Origin: Closterium sp. Naga37s-1
Taxonomy: Eukaryota > Streptophyta > Zygnematophyceae > Desmidiales > Closteriaceae
DNA length: 64,000 nucleotides
Direction: 5' to 3'
Assembly (NCBI GenBank): GCA_947471745.1
Contig: CANJKZ010000538.1
Location: forward strand, 248,001 to 312,000
Part shown: positions 30,801 through 42,200 of the stretch, one piece after another
How positions within the stretch are numbered: position 1 is the first letter of the stretch
Layout: each line of letters begins with the position of its first letter
Made by a program: the position numbers and the translations under genes
The notes under the pieces: model-generated
Told to the model about the DNA's origin: nothing
What the model saw: the letters and a program-made list of their open reading frames with translations, nothing else
Database searches by the model: none

Positions 30801-33800
30801 GGAAGGAGGTAGGTGGTCCAGATGTCATGCACGTGCGGCGGATACCTGAAGGCAATGAGACACAGGCACATGGGGCTCTCTGACCTTTCACTGAATCTGA
30901 CCTTTCACTGAATCTGACCTTTCACTGAATCCGACCTTTCACTGAATCTGAAACATTCCACCCATTACCTACCAAGTGAGCTTTGGGGCGCCTCAATACT
31001 CATTCCACCCACCCACCATCGAGTTTCCAAACGTGTGACTGAACTAAACCCCATGCCATGCCATGCCACTCCCAACACCCCCCATGCCACTCACACGTTT
31101 TGAAACGTCGAAACTCAACACCCCAATCCACTCACACTCTCGAGAGCCTGTTCGAAGAGGTCCCGGGCTCGCTCCAGCTTCTTCCCCCCGTAGTGCTGCA
31201 CGAACTTGGAGAGGTAGGTGGTCCACATGATGGCCTCTCGCTTCACTCAAAGGCTCACACGCTCACACGCTCACAGGCTCACAGGCTCACAGGCTGATAC
31301 CAACATGGGCCCCTCCGGCCAGACGAGGCATGGCACTCACACTCTCAAGTGCCTGCTCGAACAAGTCCCGTGCGCGCTCCAGCTTCTTCCCCCCGTAGCG
31401 CTGCACGAACTTGGAGAGGTAGGTGGTCCAGATGTCGCGCACGTGTGGGTACTTGAATATGTTCACCCCGCGCTCGTACACCTTGAAGCTGTCCTCGAAA
31501 TACTTATGCTCCTGAATTGGAACAAACACACAGGCGTCACATAGACACACGGAGAAGAAAAGGGGGACACGCGATTAGAAGTACTTGAATATGTTCACCC
31601 CGCGCTCATACACCTTGAAGCTGTCCTCGAAATACTTGTGCTCCTGTTGTTTCCATGAGAGGGGGTTGGACACAGGGTGAAAAGGAGGACAGGTGACAGA
31701 TGATGACCAAAGATGTTCACCCCGCGCTCGCTCGTGCACCTTGAGACTGTCCTCGAAGTACTTGTGCTCCTGAATTGGATTACAGGGTGTTACACAGCAG
31801 GTGGAAGGGTGGAAAAAGAGTTGCAGGTGTCTTATAGGGTGACTCGATACAGCTTGTACACCTTGAAGCTGTTCTCGAAGCAGTGCTGTGATACTGGGTT
31901 GGATTACAGGGTGTTGTTACACACAGTAAGATGGTTGAAACTTGAAAGGTGTTTAAATCCGATGTCGCGCACGCACGTGCGATGCGGGTTATTAAAGATG
32001 TTCACTCTGTGCGCGTATGCCTTGAAGCTATCCTCAAAGTACGTGTGCTCCTGGGGTAGTTTACAGGGGGTGTGACATGGGGTCAACGGAGGGAGAGAGG
32101 ACAGATGACCCAAGATGTCCATTCCGCGCTCGTACACAGCTCCAAGAAATTCCGCCAAGATGTCCAATCCGATGAAGCTGTAATCGAAATACTTGTGCTC
32201 CTGAATTTCCATGGAAGGGTAGTGACGTACAGGTTGAAAAGAAGGACAGATGACCCAAGCCAAACTCCCCCACCTCACCTCGAGCATGAGTGAGTAGTTG
32301 ATGATGATCTGAGGCGTGGCAATCGTGAGATCAACGGTGCGATCGTACACAGCCCTCATTGATTCCAGCATCCCCACCAGCTCCATGCTCTTCCTCCCCT
32401 ATGCGCCTTGCCCACCCCTCCTCCTGGCTCCCCCGCACCCACCTCTGACTCAGTAGGATGTCTCTCACCTGGCTCTCCCCCCTCACCTCGAGCATGAGTG
32501 CGTAGTTGATGATGATCTGAGGTGTGGCGATCTTGAGGTCGATGATTTAGGTATAACCAGCCTCGTAAACTCTAGCGCGCTTACCTCACTTAACCACCTG
32601 TTCCCCTTCCCCACCCTCTCCCACCCACCTCGAGCATGAGCGCGTAGTTGATGATGATCTGAGGTGTGGCGATCTTGAGGTCAAAGATGCGATCGTACAC
32701 CGCTCGGGTGGTCTCCAGCGTGCCCACCAACCCCCCAACCCCATGCTCTTCCTCCCTCTCTGCCTTGTCCACCCCTCCTCGTGGCTCTCCAGCAGGATGT
32801 CTCTCACCTAGCCCTCCCACCTCACCCCACCCTCTGCCACCTCACCCCACCCACTCCTACCTCACCGCACCCTTTCACACCCACCTCGAGCATGAGTGCG
32901 TAGTTGATGATGATCTGAGGTGTGGCGATCTTGAGGTCGATGATGCGATCGTACACCGCTCGGGTGGTCTCCAGCGTGCCAAGGCTCTCCTCCAGGTCCA
33001 CATACAGCGTCCACACCTTGAGGCTGCGATACACCCTCAGCTGCGGCCTCTCGTCTCCTTCTGCAGCGGCTGTTGATTCAGAATGGGGGGAACGGAGGGA
33101 GCGCAAATGCTGTGATATAGAACGATCAAGGTGCCTCAAACATGCACAGGCTCTCCTCCAGGTCCACATACAGCGTCCACACCTTGAGGCTGCGATACAC
33201 CCTCAGCTGAGGCCGTTCGTCCCCCTATGCAGCAGCTGTTGTTCAATGAAAGGGAACAAAGACGAAACACACACGTTAGAGACCATCGGGGCCTCCTCTC
33301 CTCCAAGTCCACATACAGCGTCCACACCTTGAGGCTCCGATACACCTTCAGCTGCGGCCAGGCCGCTCGTCTTCCTCTGCAGCAGCTGTTGATTGAAAAA
33401 GGGGGGGAAGGAGGAGAAGCAAACGCAGTGATATAGAATGCTCAGACAGGCCCTCTTGTACGCTCAGACAGGCCCTCTTGTACGCTCAGCAGCTCCCTCG
33501 CGCCGTGGAAGTTATGATGCCGCACCTCCATCTCCGCCCACTCACACCACCCGTTCTCTCTCTCTCTCTCTCATCCCCCAACCTTCTCCCCCCCGGCCTC
33601 CCCTCCCCACACACACCCCCAGCAGCTCTCAGCCTCTCACCTTGCCGCAGCACAGCCACTGATGGCTGCAGCGTTGCTCGCCTCAGCAGCTCCCTCGCCC
33701 CATGAAAGTTGTGATGCCGCACCTCCATCTCCGCCCACTCACACCACCAACCCTTCTCCCCCTCATCCTTCATCCTTCTCCCCCCCCCACCATTCCCCAA

Positions 33801-35637
33801 CCTTCTATTTCTCCCCATCACCCCACCAGCGCTCACCTTGCCGCAGCACAGCCACTGATGGCTGCAGCGTTGCTCGCCTCAGCAGCTCCCTCGCCCCATG
33901 AAAGTTATGATGCCGCACCTCCATCTCCGCCCACTCACACCACACCGCTGCAACGTCCTCCACCGCTTTCAACCGCGCCTGAACCGCCCGCTCCAGCACC
34001 CGCCTCGCATTCCCCAGATCCCCATGCTTCTCATACAGCTTCGCAAACGCCACCCAGAGCGTGTGCGGCTTCCCAACCGCCTGAAACGGATCCACGGTCT
34101 TCACAGCCTCGGTATAGGTCAGGATCTGACGCTCGGGATTGGTTTGGAAGAGCTTGGCGCGCTTATGCCACTCGTGCACGTTGTGGGGGTTCTGGCGGAG
34201 GAGCACCGCGGAGACGAGCTCGGGGCGGCGGTCCATGAGGGCTTCTAAGCGCGCCAAGCGCAGATCCGCGTCTGCTGCTCGGAACATCCAGTCTAACGGC
34301 TTCTTCTTCTGATTCTTCTGCTGCTTCTTGGCCAGGTTTGCCCCGTCTTGTACCTTCTGCTGCTGCTTCTGTTGGTGGAGTTGTTGCAGCTTCAGCAGCT
34401 GCTGTTTCGTCAGCTTCTTTCCCTTGGGCTGCTCCACCTTGTCAGTCTGACCCTCTCCCTGCTGCTGCTCCTGCCCGTCCTCCTCTCTCCTCGCCCCTTC
34501 CTCTGCTCCTGCACCCGCCTCCTCCCCCTCCCCCACTCCCTCCTCTTCCTCTTCCCACCACTCCCTTTCTTCCTCGTCCTCCTCGTCTTCCCCCTCTGCT
34601 TCCTCCTCCGCCTCCTCCTCCTCCTCTCCAGCAGTGAGTTCTAGCTTAGCCGCTAGCATACTCTCTTCGAATTGCGCCAATGCGTCAAACACAACGCTGA
34701 AATCCCGCACTGTCATAACGCTAGTTAATCCGTCCTCGTACACGTCTCTAGCGCGCTCGAACAGCCCGCGTCGGATGTAATAATCCGCTAAGGACGTCCA
34801 TAATCGCCCTACCTCGTGCGAGAACCGGCGGATTCCGCTCCGCAGAATCGCGTCCACTTTTAGGGTTCCGCTCCCGCCTATCCCCCCTCCGCCTCCGCTT
34901 CCGCTGCCGACTGCTCCGCCTCCCCCCGCGCCTCCCGCGTCCCCGTGCATCACCTCCGCGTGCCGCGTCAGCAGATCGCACAGCTGCAGCCACAGCTGGT
35001 GTCGCGTTCTCCCGCGCACCGACACGAATTTCTCGTCGTTCAAAGCCGACGCGAGCCGCTCCGCCGCTTCACGCCATTCCTGCGCTTCGACTAGAAACTC
35101 CACGTACTCCTCCACGCGCAACGGATCGAACCGCAAAAACCGGCGGAATATCCGGCGCGCGGTCTCGATGGGAATGCCAGGCTGGCGCACGAATCTAAGA
35201 TACGGATCCCAGAGCCTGTCGTGTTGCGTTGCGGGCAGGGAACGAAGCGCGCGATCGAACGTGCGACGCGCGCGCGTTACTAGCTTCTGGTCGTCTACTA
35301 ACGCGGATAGGTATTCGAGCCAGATGCGCGGCATGCGATGCATAGTAACCAGCGCGCGCTCGAACGCATTGTTTAAAGCGGCGTGCGCGGCGTGATTCGC
35401 GGGAAGCCCGCGAACTGCTGCGCGGCGTTCCTTAAGGTACGCCGCCCATAGCTTGTACGAACCCGGGAGGGCTACTAACGCTCGCTCGTATATCAAGTAC
35501 CGCTTCCGCGCGGGCGAGTCGCGCCGCGCCGCGAGGTACCGCCACCAAAGTTTAAGCGAAAAAGGGTTTCTAAGAATCTCCTCCTCGTATAGCAGATCGT
35601 CTTCGGATGGGAGTAGACCTTGCGGGAGCGACGACAT
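27822..35637 (-). CDS. SYF1: Pre-mRNA splicing factor SYF1/XAB2 (HAT repeats), 6 exons
   Basis: Helical-repeat scaffold of the Prp19/NineTeen spliceosome complex, also linked to transcription-coupled repair as XAB2. Exons in reading order: 35637-33837, 33060-32885, 31511-31341, 30350-30150, 29705-29454, 28391-27822; 3171 nt, 1056 aa. HAT repeats fill most of the protein: LPSEDDLLYEEEILRNPFSL at the start, then RAVYDRIIDLKIATPQIIIN, KYFEDSFKVYERGVNIFKYP, VRDIWTTYLSKFVQRYGG, KPLYLAYAKLEEEYGLARHA, RDIYERAIESGLP and MLRIKRSVSASYSQMHFILP. It is longer than plant relatives (about 920 aa) because of a Gly-rich loop (about 220-255), an acidic then Gln/Lys-rich block (about 330-440) and a long acidic tail. 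The first exon is an uninterrupted 1.8 kb; each downstream exon has many partial copies. Confidence 0.93.
28484..29125 (-). repeat. Five partial copies of SYF1 exon 6, acceptor side
   Basis: Copies of the acceptor plus MHFILPEYLMNKST coding DNA near 28484-28520, 28632-28680, 28757-28805, 28914-28955 and 29058-29125, all upstream (in gene direction) of the intact exon. Confidence 0.9.
29165..29980 (-). repeat. Copies of SYF1 exon 5 on both sides
   Basis: Donor-side copies (AFEIAHGNEDTFRDMLRIKR) near 29297-29410 and 29165-29240. Acceptor-side copies (AIESGLPDGDVKRMCLRYAA) at about 29765-29846 and 29880-29980. The intact exon is 29454-29705. Confidence 0.9.
30428..30773 (-). repeat. Two partial copies of SYF1 exon 4
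   Basis: ATDCKPLYLAYARLEEEYGL and following residues, at about 30428-30570 and 30668-30773, upstream of the intact exon 30150-30350. Each has its own acceptor. Confidence 0.9.
30889..30952. repeat. 17-bp tandem repeat
   Basis: Four copies of TGACCTTTCACTGAATC in SYF1 intron 3. Confidence 0.93.
31125..32210 (-). repeat. Six partial copies of SYF1 exon 3
   Basis: One donor-side copy (LERARDLFEQALES) at about 31131-31230. Five acceptor-side copies (EHKYFEDSFKVYERGVNIF) near 31580-31645, 31708-31770, 31845-31890, 31990-32052 and 32110-32205. They decay with distance. The intact exon is 31341-31511. Confidence 0.9.
32276..33390 (-). repeat. Five partial copies of SYF1 exon 2 on both sides
   Basis: Donor-side copies (LKIATPQIIINYALMLE) near 32276-32360, 32480-32545 and 32628-32733. 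Acceptor-side copies (LKVWTLYVDLEE) at 33147-33225 and 33291-33385. A CAAGGTGCCTCAAAC half-palindrome lies at about 33128 between the exon and the first acceptor-side copy. Confidence 0.9.
33486..33775 (-). repeat. Copies of SYF1 exon 1 end
   Basis: EWAEMEVRHHNFHGARELL and RRATLQPSVAVLRQGE segments at about 33486-33535 and 33630-33770, downstream of the donor at 33837. Confidence 0.88.
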
Positions 35638-36289
35638 GGCTGCGGAGAACGGCGGAGAAACAGGCGGACGCGGGGTTGGGGGAGAACCAGGTGTAAGGGG
35701 GCTCCGGGAAAACAGGCGAAGCTGGAATCGGGTGAGTTAGGTCAACGATTGGGGGAAAATCTGCGTTGAGAAAAACGACGGTTGACGGTACGGGTGCGTT
35801 ACGGCGGCAGGACGTGACAGTCCAAATTCCGCCGGATCCTGCGGATTCGTAATCCAGACGAAATGGGATGAGCACACAGAAAACTGGAGGCAAATGGTCT
35901 GGGGGAATGGACTAGCGGGAGGGTTGGGAGATCAAGAGGTTAGACGCATTCTGAGAATTCTTGCGAGTTTCCCGCAAAAAGAGCGAGAATTTTCCAAACA
36001 CGCCTGCAACGAGTCGGACGGGGCCTCGGGATTACCCCTCACAAACCACAAGTGCAACACTATCTAGGTGACCTAAACTCCTATCTGCTACCTCTCCGCT
36101 CATGCAAATGCCGTTGGTTCAAAAAGCCTGGTTGTCTTCTCGCTCTGGGGATTGAAGTGTTCGCGAGGAAGAAGGCGAAAATCCGCGTTACAATACAACT
36201 CGCGAAGAAACTATGGTCCGCTGCAAAAAAACGACTAGTAGCGGAACATCAACTTGTGCCCTGGCTCCCAAAAATGAGAACATATTTCG
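35638..36289 (-). promoter_or_regulatory. SYF1 upstream region behind the CDKAL1 3' end
   Basis: 652 bases between two minus-strand genes. The part nearest 35637 should carry the SYF1 promoter and leader; the part nearest 36290 the CDKAL1 3' untranslated end. An imperfect inverted pair around GAGAATTC lies near 35951. No gene recognised. Confidence 0.45.
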
Positions 36290-39200
36290 TCACCTATTGT
36301 TACTGTAGCGAATGTATACAGTCCAGGCCAAAGAGACCGCAATGCCTAATGCTCCTACCGCAATACCAGCAAGCAACAATTTATCAACCAACTCCCCGCC
36401 CTTTCCTGCACCGCTCGGACCTGCAGGAACTGCAGTTGTGGAGCGCACTTCTCCTACCCCACCTGCTGCCAAAACACCACTGCAGGACGAGCTTCCCGTG
36501 TTGCAGCACTTGTCCACTTCTGCAGAAGCAGTGGCGGGAATATCACCAGAACAAGCACAAGCTCCCTCACTCCCTCCACCACAACACTCATCTGAAGCTC
36601 CACCCATTCCCGACTCCTGATGCTCCTTCAGCTGCTGCTCCTGCAGCAATGGTGGCAGACGAGGTTGCTCTTCAGTCTCAACCTGCTGCTGCTCCTTGCA
36701 TTGTTGGGTCTTGTTAGCAACATCTAAGCTTCCAGCAGCAACAGGCAGATACTTCACTGGGGCAGACACCGGCACACCAATCACAGACCACCGCCCGACT
36801 GTGGAGATGCGGACAAACAAGTCCGACCCTAAAAGCGCACTCTTGCCACCATTGGTCGGCTCATTCGCTTTTGCAGCCGGCCCATTGGCTGCTGACATTT
36901 CCCCCGGAGCTGTCTCATCTCGATCCACTGCGTCACAAAAAGACACATTGACTGCTGACGTGTCATCTGGTGGTTTGCCACCTGGCAGCTTATCCAACGC
37001 CACGTCATCAGGCGGGACGAGCACCTGCACGTAGCTATCCGTGTGGCCGACAAGTTTCGTCTTGTCTGCGGCAACATCGGTGATCCAGACCCTTTGGGTG
37101 GTTCCAAGAAGGTTCGTGTAGGGAGTGAAGGACTCTATGAGGGCAGTGAGTGCTCTGCTGCGCTGCTTCACCTCCCCTGATGGCACCTTGGGCATGCGCG
37201 CTGCTGGCGTGCCTGAAAGATAAGAGTGGTGGACAACAGAGTGGATGCTGTAAGAGAAAATCCCCCTTGGTGGACTCTTAGGTGCGCTGCTTCACCTCCC
37301 CTGATGGCACCTTGGGCATGCGCGCTGCTGGCGTGCCTGAAGAGAGAGGAATGGGGTGGAAGTTGATAGGGGGGGTTGAACGAAAAAAGGGACTTTTGCT
37401 GGGCTCAACTAGAAAAAGCACGGGATACCTGCAGGGCTCAACTAGAAAAGGCTATATCTGCAGGGGCGGGTCTCACCTGGGCGAGGGTAGAACTGGGAGA
37501 TGTGAACTTGAGCGAGCTTGTACTTGCGGATCAGATCCATAGTTTGCTCACCTGGGGAGACAGGGCTCCCTGGGGAGAGCAGCACTTGCAGGCCTCACCT
37601 GGGGAAAGCAGCACTTGCAGGCCTCACCTGGGGAAAGCAGCACTTGCAGGCCTCACCTGGGGAAAGCAGTATCTGGAAAGGCAGGTCTCACCTGGGCGAG
37701 GGTAGAACTGGGAGATGTGCACTTGAGCGAACTTGTACTTGCGGATCAGATCCATAGTCTGCTCAAAGTCAGCTGCTGTCTCCCCTGCCATGACAAGGTG
37801 GGTTGTGGGGTGGGATGGTTGGGTGGGTTGGTTGGAAGAGTGCGGTGCGGTGCGGTGCGGTGCAGTCGGAGGTGCGGTAAGTGGGTCGGGGTGGGTGGGA
37901 GTGTGGTGGAGTGTGGTGCAAAGGGAGGTGCGTTCAGATCCATGGTCTGCTCAAAATCAGGAATCACAAAACATGGGCACCCTCTCGCCAGACATTGGCA
38001 GCGCTCATGCCCTCCACTCCACAAGCATAGGAGCAGAGCAGGCAAACCCCTATGCCTGTGCTGGTGGAGGCTCAGAACCACTCACACACACACACCTGGG
38101 AAGCCACAGATGATGTCAGTCGCGATTTCCAAGCCAGGAACAAGAGACATAAGTGTGTCCACCACGCGGGAAAACTCCTCCCCTGCATACTCCCTCCTCA
38201 TGCCCTCCAGCACCTGACGTGGTGGAATGGTAGAGGTTCTGGAAAACATACCTGGGAAGCCACAGATGATGTCAGTGGCGATCTCTAGGCCAGGCACAAG
38301 GCTGAGAAGTGTGTCCACCACGCGGCAAAACTCCTCCACTGTGTATTCCCTCCTCATGCCCTCCAGCACACTGTTGCTGCCCGACTGCACGGGCAGGTGC
38401 AGAAACTTGTACACGCAGGCGTGGTTGAGGATTTTTGCGATTTCGGGCAGGTGCTCGAGAATGTAGGGCGGGTTGGTCATGCCGACTCGCAGCATGCAGC
38501 GGCCGTCGGGGGGGAGGGAGGCCACGAGGGCGGAGAGGAGGGAGGGCAGGTCGCTGCCAATGTCCCGGCCGTACGCGCCCGTGTCTTCACTGCTCAGCCA
38601 GATCTCCCTCACTCCCTCCGCTACTGCTGCCCGCACCCTGTCCACCTGTGGAAGGGGGGCGAGGGAGGGACGGCAAGCGGAGCTCTCAGGGAAAGGAGCT
38701 CTGGGAAGGAATGTAGGGCGGGTTGGTCATGCCGAGGCGCAGCATGCAGCGGCCGTTGGGGGGGAGGGACGCCAAGAGGGCGGAGAGCAGGGAGGGCAGG
38801 TCGCTGCCAATGTCCCGGCCGTACGCGCCCGTGTCTTCACTGCTCAGCCAGATCTCCCGCACGCCCTCCGCTACTGCTGCTCGCACCCTGTCCACCTGGA
38901 GAGCCGATGAATGGGGAGTGTGGGGAAATGGAGAAACATGTGACCATTCGGGTTTCCATGTCCCGGCCGTACGCGCCCGTGTCTTCACTGCTCAGCCAGA
39001 TCTCCCTCACGCCCTCTGCCACTGCTGCCCGCACCCTGTCCACCTGGAGGGGGGTTGCGGGGCAGCACAAGCAAAAAGAGCTTGTGGGTTTCACCAGAGG
39101 TGTACGCGCCTGTGACTTCACTGCTCAGCCAGGTCTCCCGCACGCCCTCTGCCACTGCTGCCCGCACCCTGTCCACCTGTGAAAGGAGGGTGAGGGATGG

Positions 39201-42200
39201 AAATGAAGTGACAATGTATGTTCTCGTAGGCTCCTGTGCCTTCGCTGCTTAGCCAGATTTCATGCACGCCCGCCCTCATGCTCTCATGAGAAGGAAATCC
39301 CATGGAAAGGATGTAAGGTTCTATTCTAGTGTGCTGCAGACCAGGTGTATTTTGAGGCGCCTCAAAATACACCTCATGCTCTCATGAGAAGGAGATCTCA
39401 TGGAAAGGATGTAAGGTTCTAGTGTGCTGCAGACCAAACGTACCAGCAGCGGCAGAGGGTAGGAGCCGAGGTGGCCTCGGGCATGCTTCGTCTTGCAGTA
39501 GGTGCACGCGCCCAGGCAGCCCACGCTTCTCACATTAAGTCGCCTAGGAAGTAGGTTCAAGTGTGCGGGACAACCACGTACCAGCAGCGGCAGAGGGTAG
39601 GAGCCGAGGTGGCCTCGGGCATGCTTTGTCTTGCAGTAGGTGCATGCGCCCAGGCAGCCCACGCTGATAGGCACGATCTCCACCCACTTGTTGCGCCGCA
39701 CCTGGTGGCGTGTGGCGGAGGGGGAAGGAAGAGGGGAGAGAAGGAGGAGGTGGGTGAAATAGGGGAGGAGGGACGGCCAAAGAATCTTTAAGAGCAGCCC
39801 ACGCTGATGGGCACGATCTCCACCCACTTGTTGCGCCGCACCTGGTGGCGTGTGGGTGGGAGGGGGAAGGAAGAGGGGAGAGAAGGAGGAGGTGGGTGAA
39901 ATAGGGGAGGAGGGACGGCCAAAGAATCTTTAAGAGCAGCCCACGCTGATGGGCACGATCTCCACCCACTTGTTGCGCCGCACCTGGTGGCGTGTGGGTG
40001 GGAGGGGTGGAAATGCGGGAGAGAGGGGAGAAGGAGAGGGCGAATGAAGTATCTTTGGAGAAGGGGAGGGCAGCCCACGCTGATAGGCACGATCTCCACC
40101 CACTTGTTGCGCCGCACCTGGTGGCGTGTGGGTGGGAGGGGGAAGGAAGAGGGGAGAGAAGGAGGAGGTGGGTGAAATAGGGGAGGAGGGACGGCCAAAG
40201 AATCTTTAAGAGCAGCCCACGCTGATGGGCACGATCTCCACCCACTTGTTGCGCCGCACCTGGTGGCGTGTGGGTGGGAGGGGTGGAAATGCGGGAGAGA
40301 GGGGAGAAGGAGAGGGCCAATGAAGTGTCTTTGGAGAAGGGGAGGGCAGCCCAGGCTGATGGGCACGATCTCCGCCCACTTGTTGCGCCGCACCTGGTGG
40401 CGTGTGTGGGGAACGGGAGGAGGGAAGGGGGTGGGGGACGGCCAAAGAAATCCAAGGCAGCCCACGCTGATAGGCACGATCTCCGCCCACTTGTTGCGCC
40501 GCACCTGGTGGCGTGTGGGGGCGGAGGAGGAAAGGAGAGGGTCTCAGAAACTGTCCCACCACACAGGAAGTGAGGTGAGAGAAACGTTGGGGGTTGGTTG
40601 GAAACACCCTGGGGTGAACAGACAGAGTAACAGAATGTTACCTTGGGCAGGTCGAGAGCAGGGAGGGCGCGGTTGCGCGAGAGCAGGCGGACAGTGTTGC
40701 CCTTGCAAATTTTCGTTTCCGCAGTCCGCCTTGGGGAGAGAAAGATTCCGCCTTGGAGAGAGAAAGTTAAGCACACTCTACCTTGGGCAGGTCGAGAGCA
40801 GGGAGGGCGCGATTGCGAGAGCAGGCCGACAGTGTTGCCCTTGAGGGTCAATAATTTAGCAGTGCGCCTCGAGGGAGAGCAAGATTCCACCCAGAAAGAC
40901 AGTCTACCTTGGGCAGGTCGAGCGCAGGGAGAGCGCGATTGCGCGAGAGCAGGCGCACGGTGTTGCCCTTGAGGGTCTCCTCCACCACCTCCACCACTCG
41001 GTCGATCAGTCTTACATTTGGTTGGAACTTGGAGCCCGTGCTGGGGAGAGAGAACTTGAAAGACAGCCTACCTTGGGCAGATCAAGCGCTGGGAGGGCGC
41101 GGTTGCGCGAGAGCAGGCGGACGGTGTTGCCCTTGAGAGTCTCCTCCACCACCTCCACCACACGGTCGATCTGCTGCACTCCCACCACACTCACGCCCTC
41201 TCCCTCCGCCACCCCACTGTCGCCCTGATATGGAGGGGTGTGGCGGCCGAGGATAGCAGGAAGCAGGAGCGAGGGAAGGGGGGAAGGCAGGGGAGGAAGC
41301 AGACGGGGAGGCAGGGAAGACGGGGCAGCATAGGGGAGGAGGAAGGACGGGAAGCAGGAAATGCGGAAGCAGCAAACGCAAGGGAGGTTCAAAACAGAGA
41401 CATCCCTTCCGTCATGGGGCGATCTGCTGCACGCCCGCGCCCGCCACACTCACTCACTCTCTCCCTCAGCCCAGATACCCTGGTCGTTCCCCCACACACA
41501 CCTGAGGCACGTGCTGTCTTGCTGCTACATGCGCCGCACCGCACACATGGGAGTGGAACGGAACGGAACGGAACGGAACGGAACGGAACGGAACGGAACG
41601 GAACGGAACGGAACAGAACGGAATGGCAAGGACAAGAGGACACACCTGGGGCACACAGCCTGCGAGCACGAGTCGTTTGCTCAGCTCCCTGCCCTTGCGG
41701 ACGAGCGTATCCATGGCTGACTGCGACGGGTTCTTCACCGTGCACCTGGTGGGGTGGGAGAGGTCACGGGGAGCAGACGAAGGGGAGTTGTTACATGTTC
41801 TTGAGGTGCCTCGAGGGCAGCTCCCTGCCCTTGCGGATGAGTGTGTGTATCCATGGCTGACTGAGACGGGTTCTTCACCGTGCACCTGGTGGTGGGAGCG
41901 AGGGGACACAGAGGGCTGAGGCGGGAGGACCAAGAAACGGGAGGTCAATGCAGATAGGTGCCTCAAGGGCAGCTCCCGGCCCTTGCGGATGAGTGTGGCC
42001 ATGGCTGACTGAGACGGGTTCTTCATTCACCGTGCACTTGGTGGTGTGGGAGAGGTCACGGGGAGCAGACGGGGGGGAGTTGTTACACGTTCTTGAGGTG
42101 CCTCGAGGGCAGCTCCCGGCCCTTGCGGATGAGTGTGGCCATGGCTGACTGAGACGGGTTCTTCACCGTGCACCTGGTGGGGTGGGGTGGGGAGAGGAGA

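Noticed and set aside
38397-39182. Plus-strand frames of 130-261 codons opposite CDKAL1 exon 7 and copies
   Set aside because: They are reverse-strand shadows of a GC-rich conserved exon and repeat with each copy.
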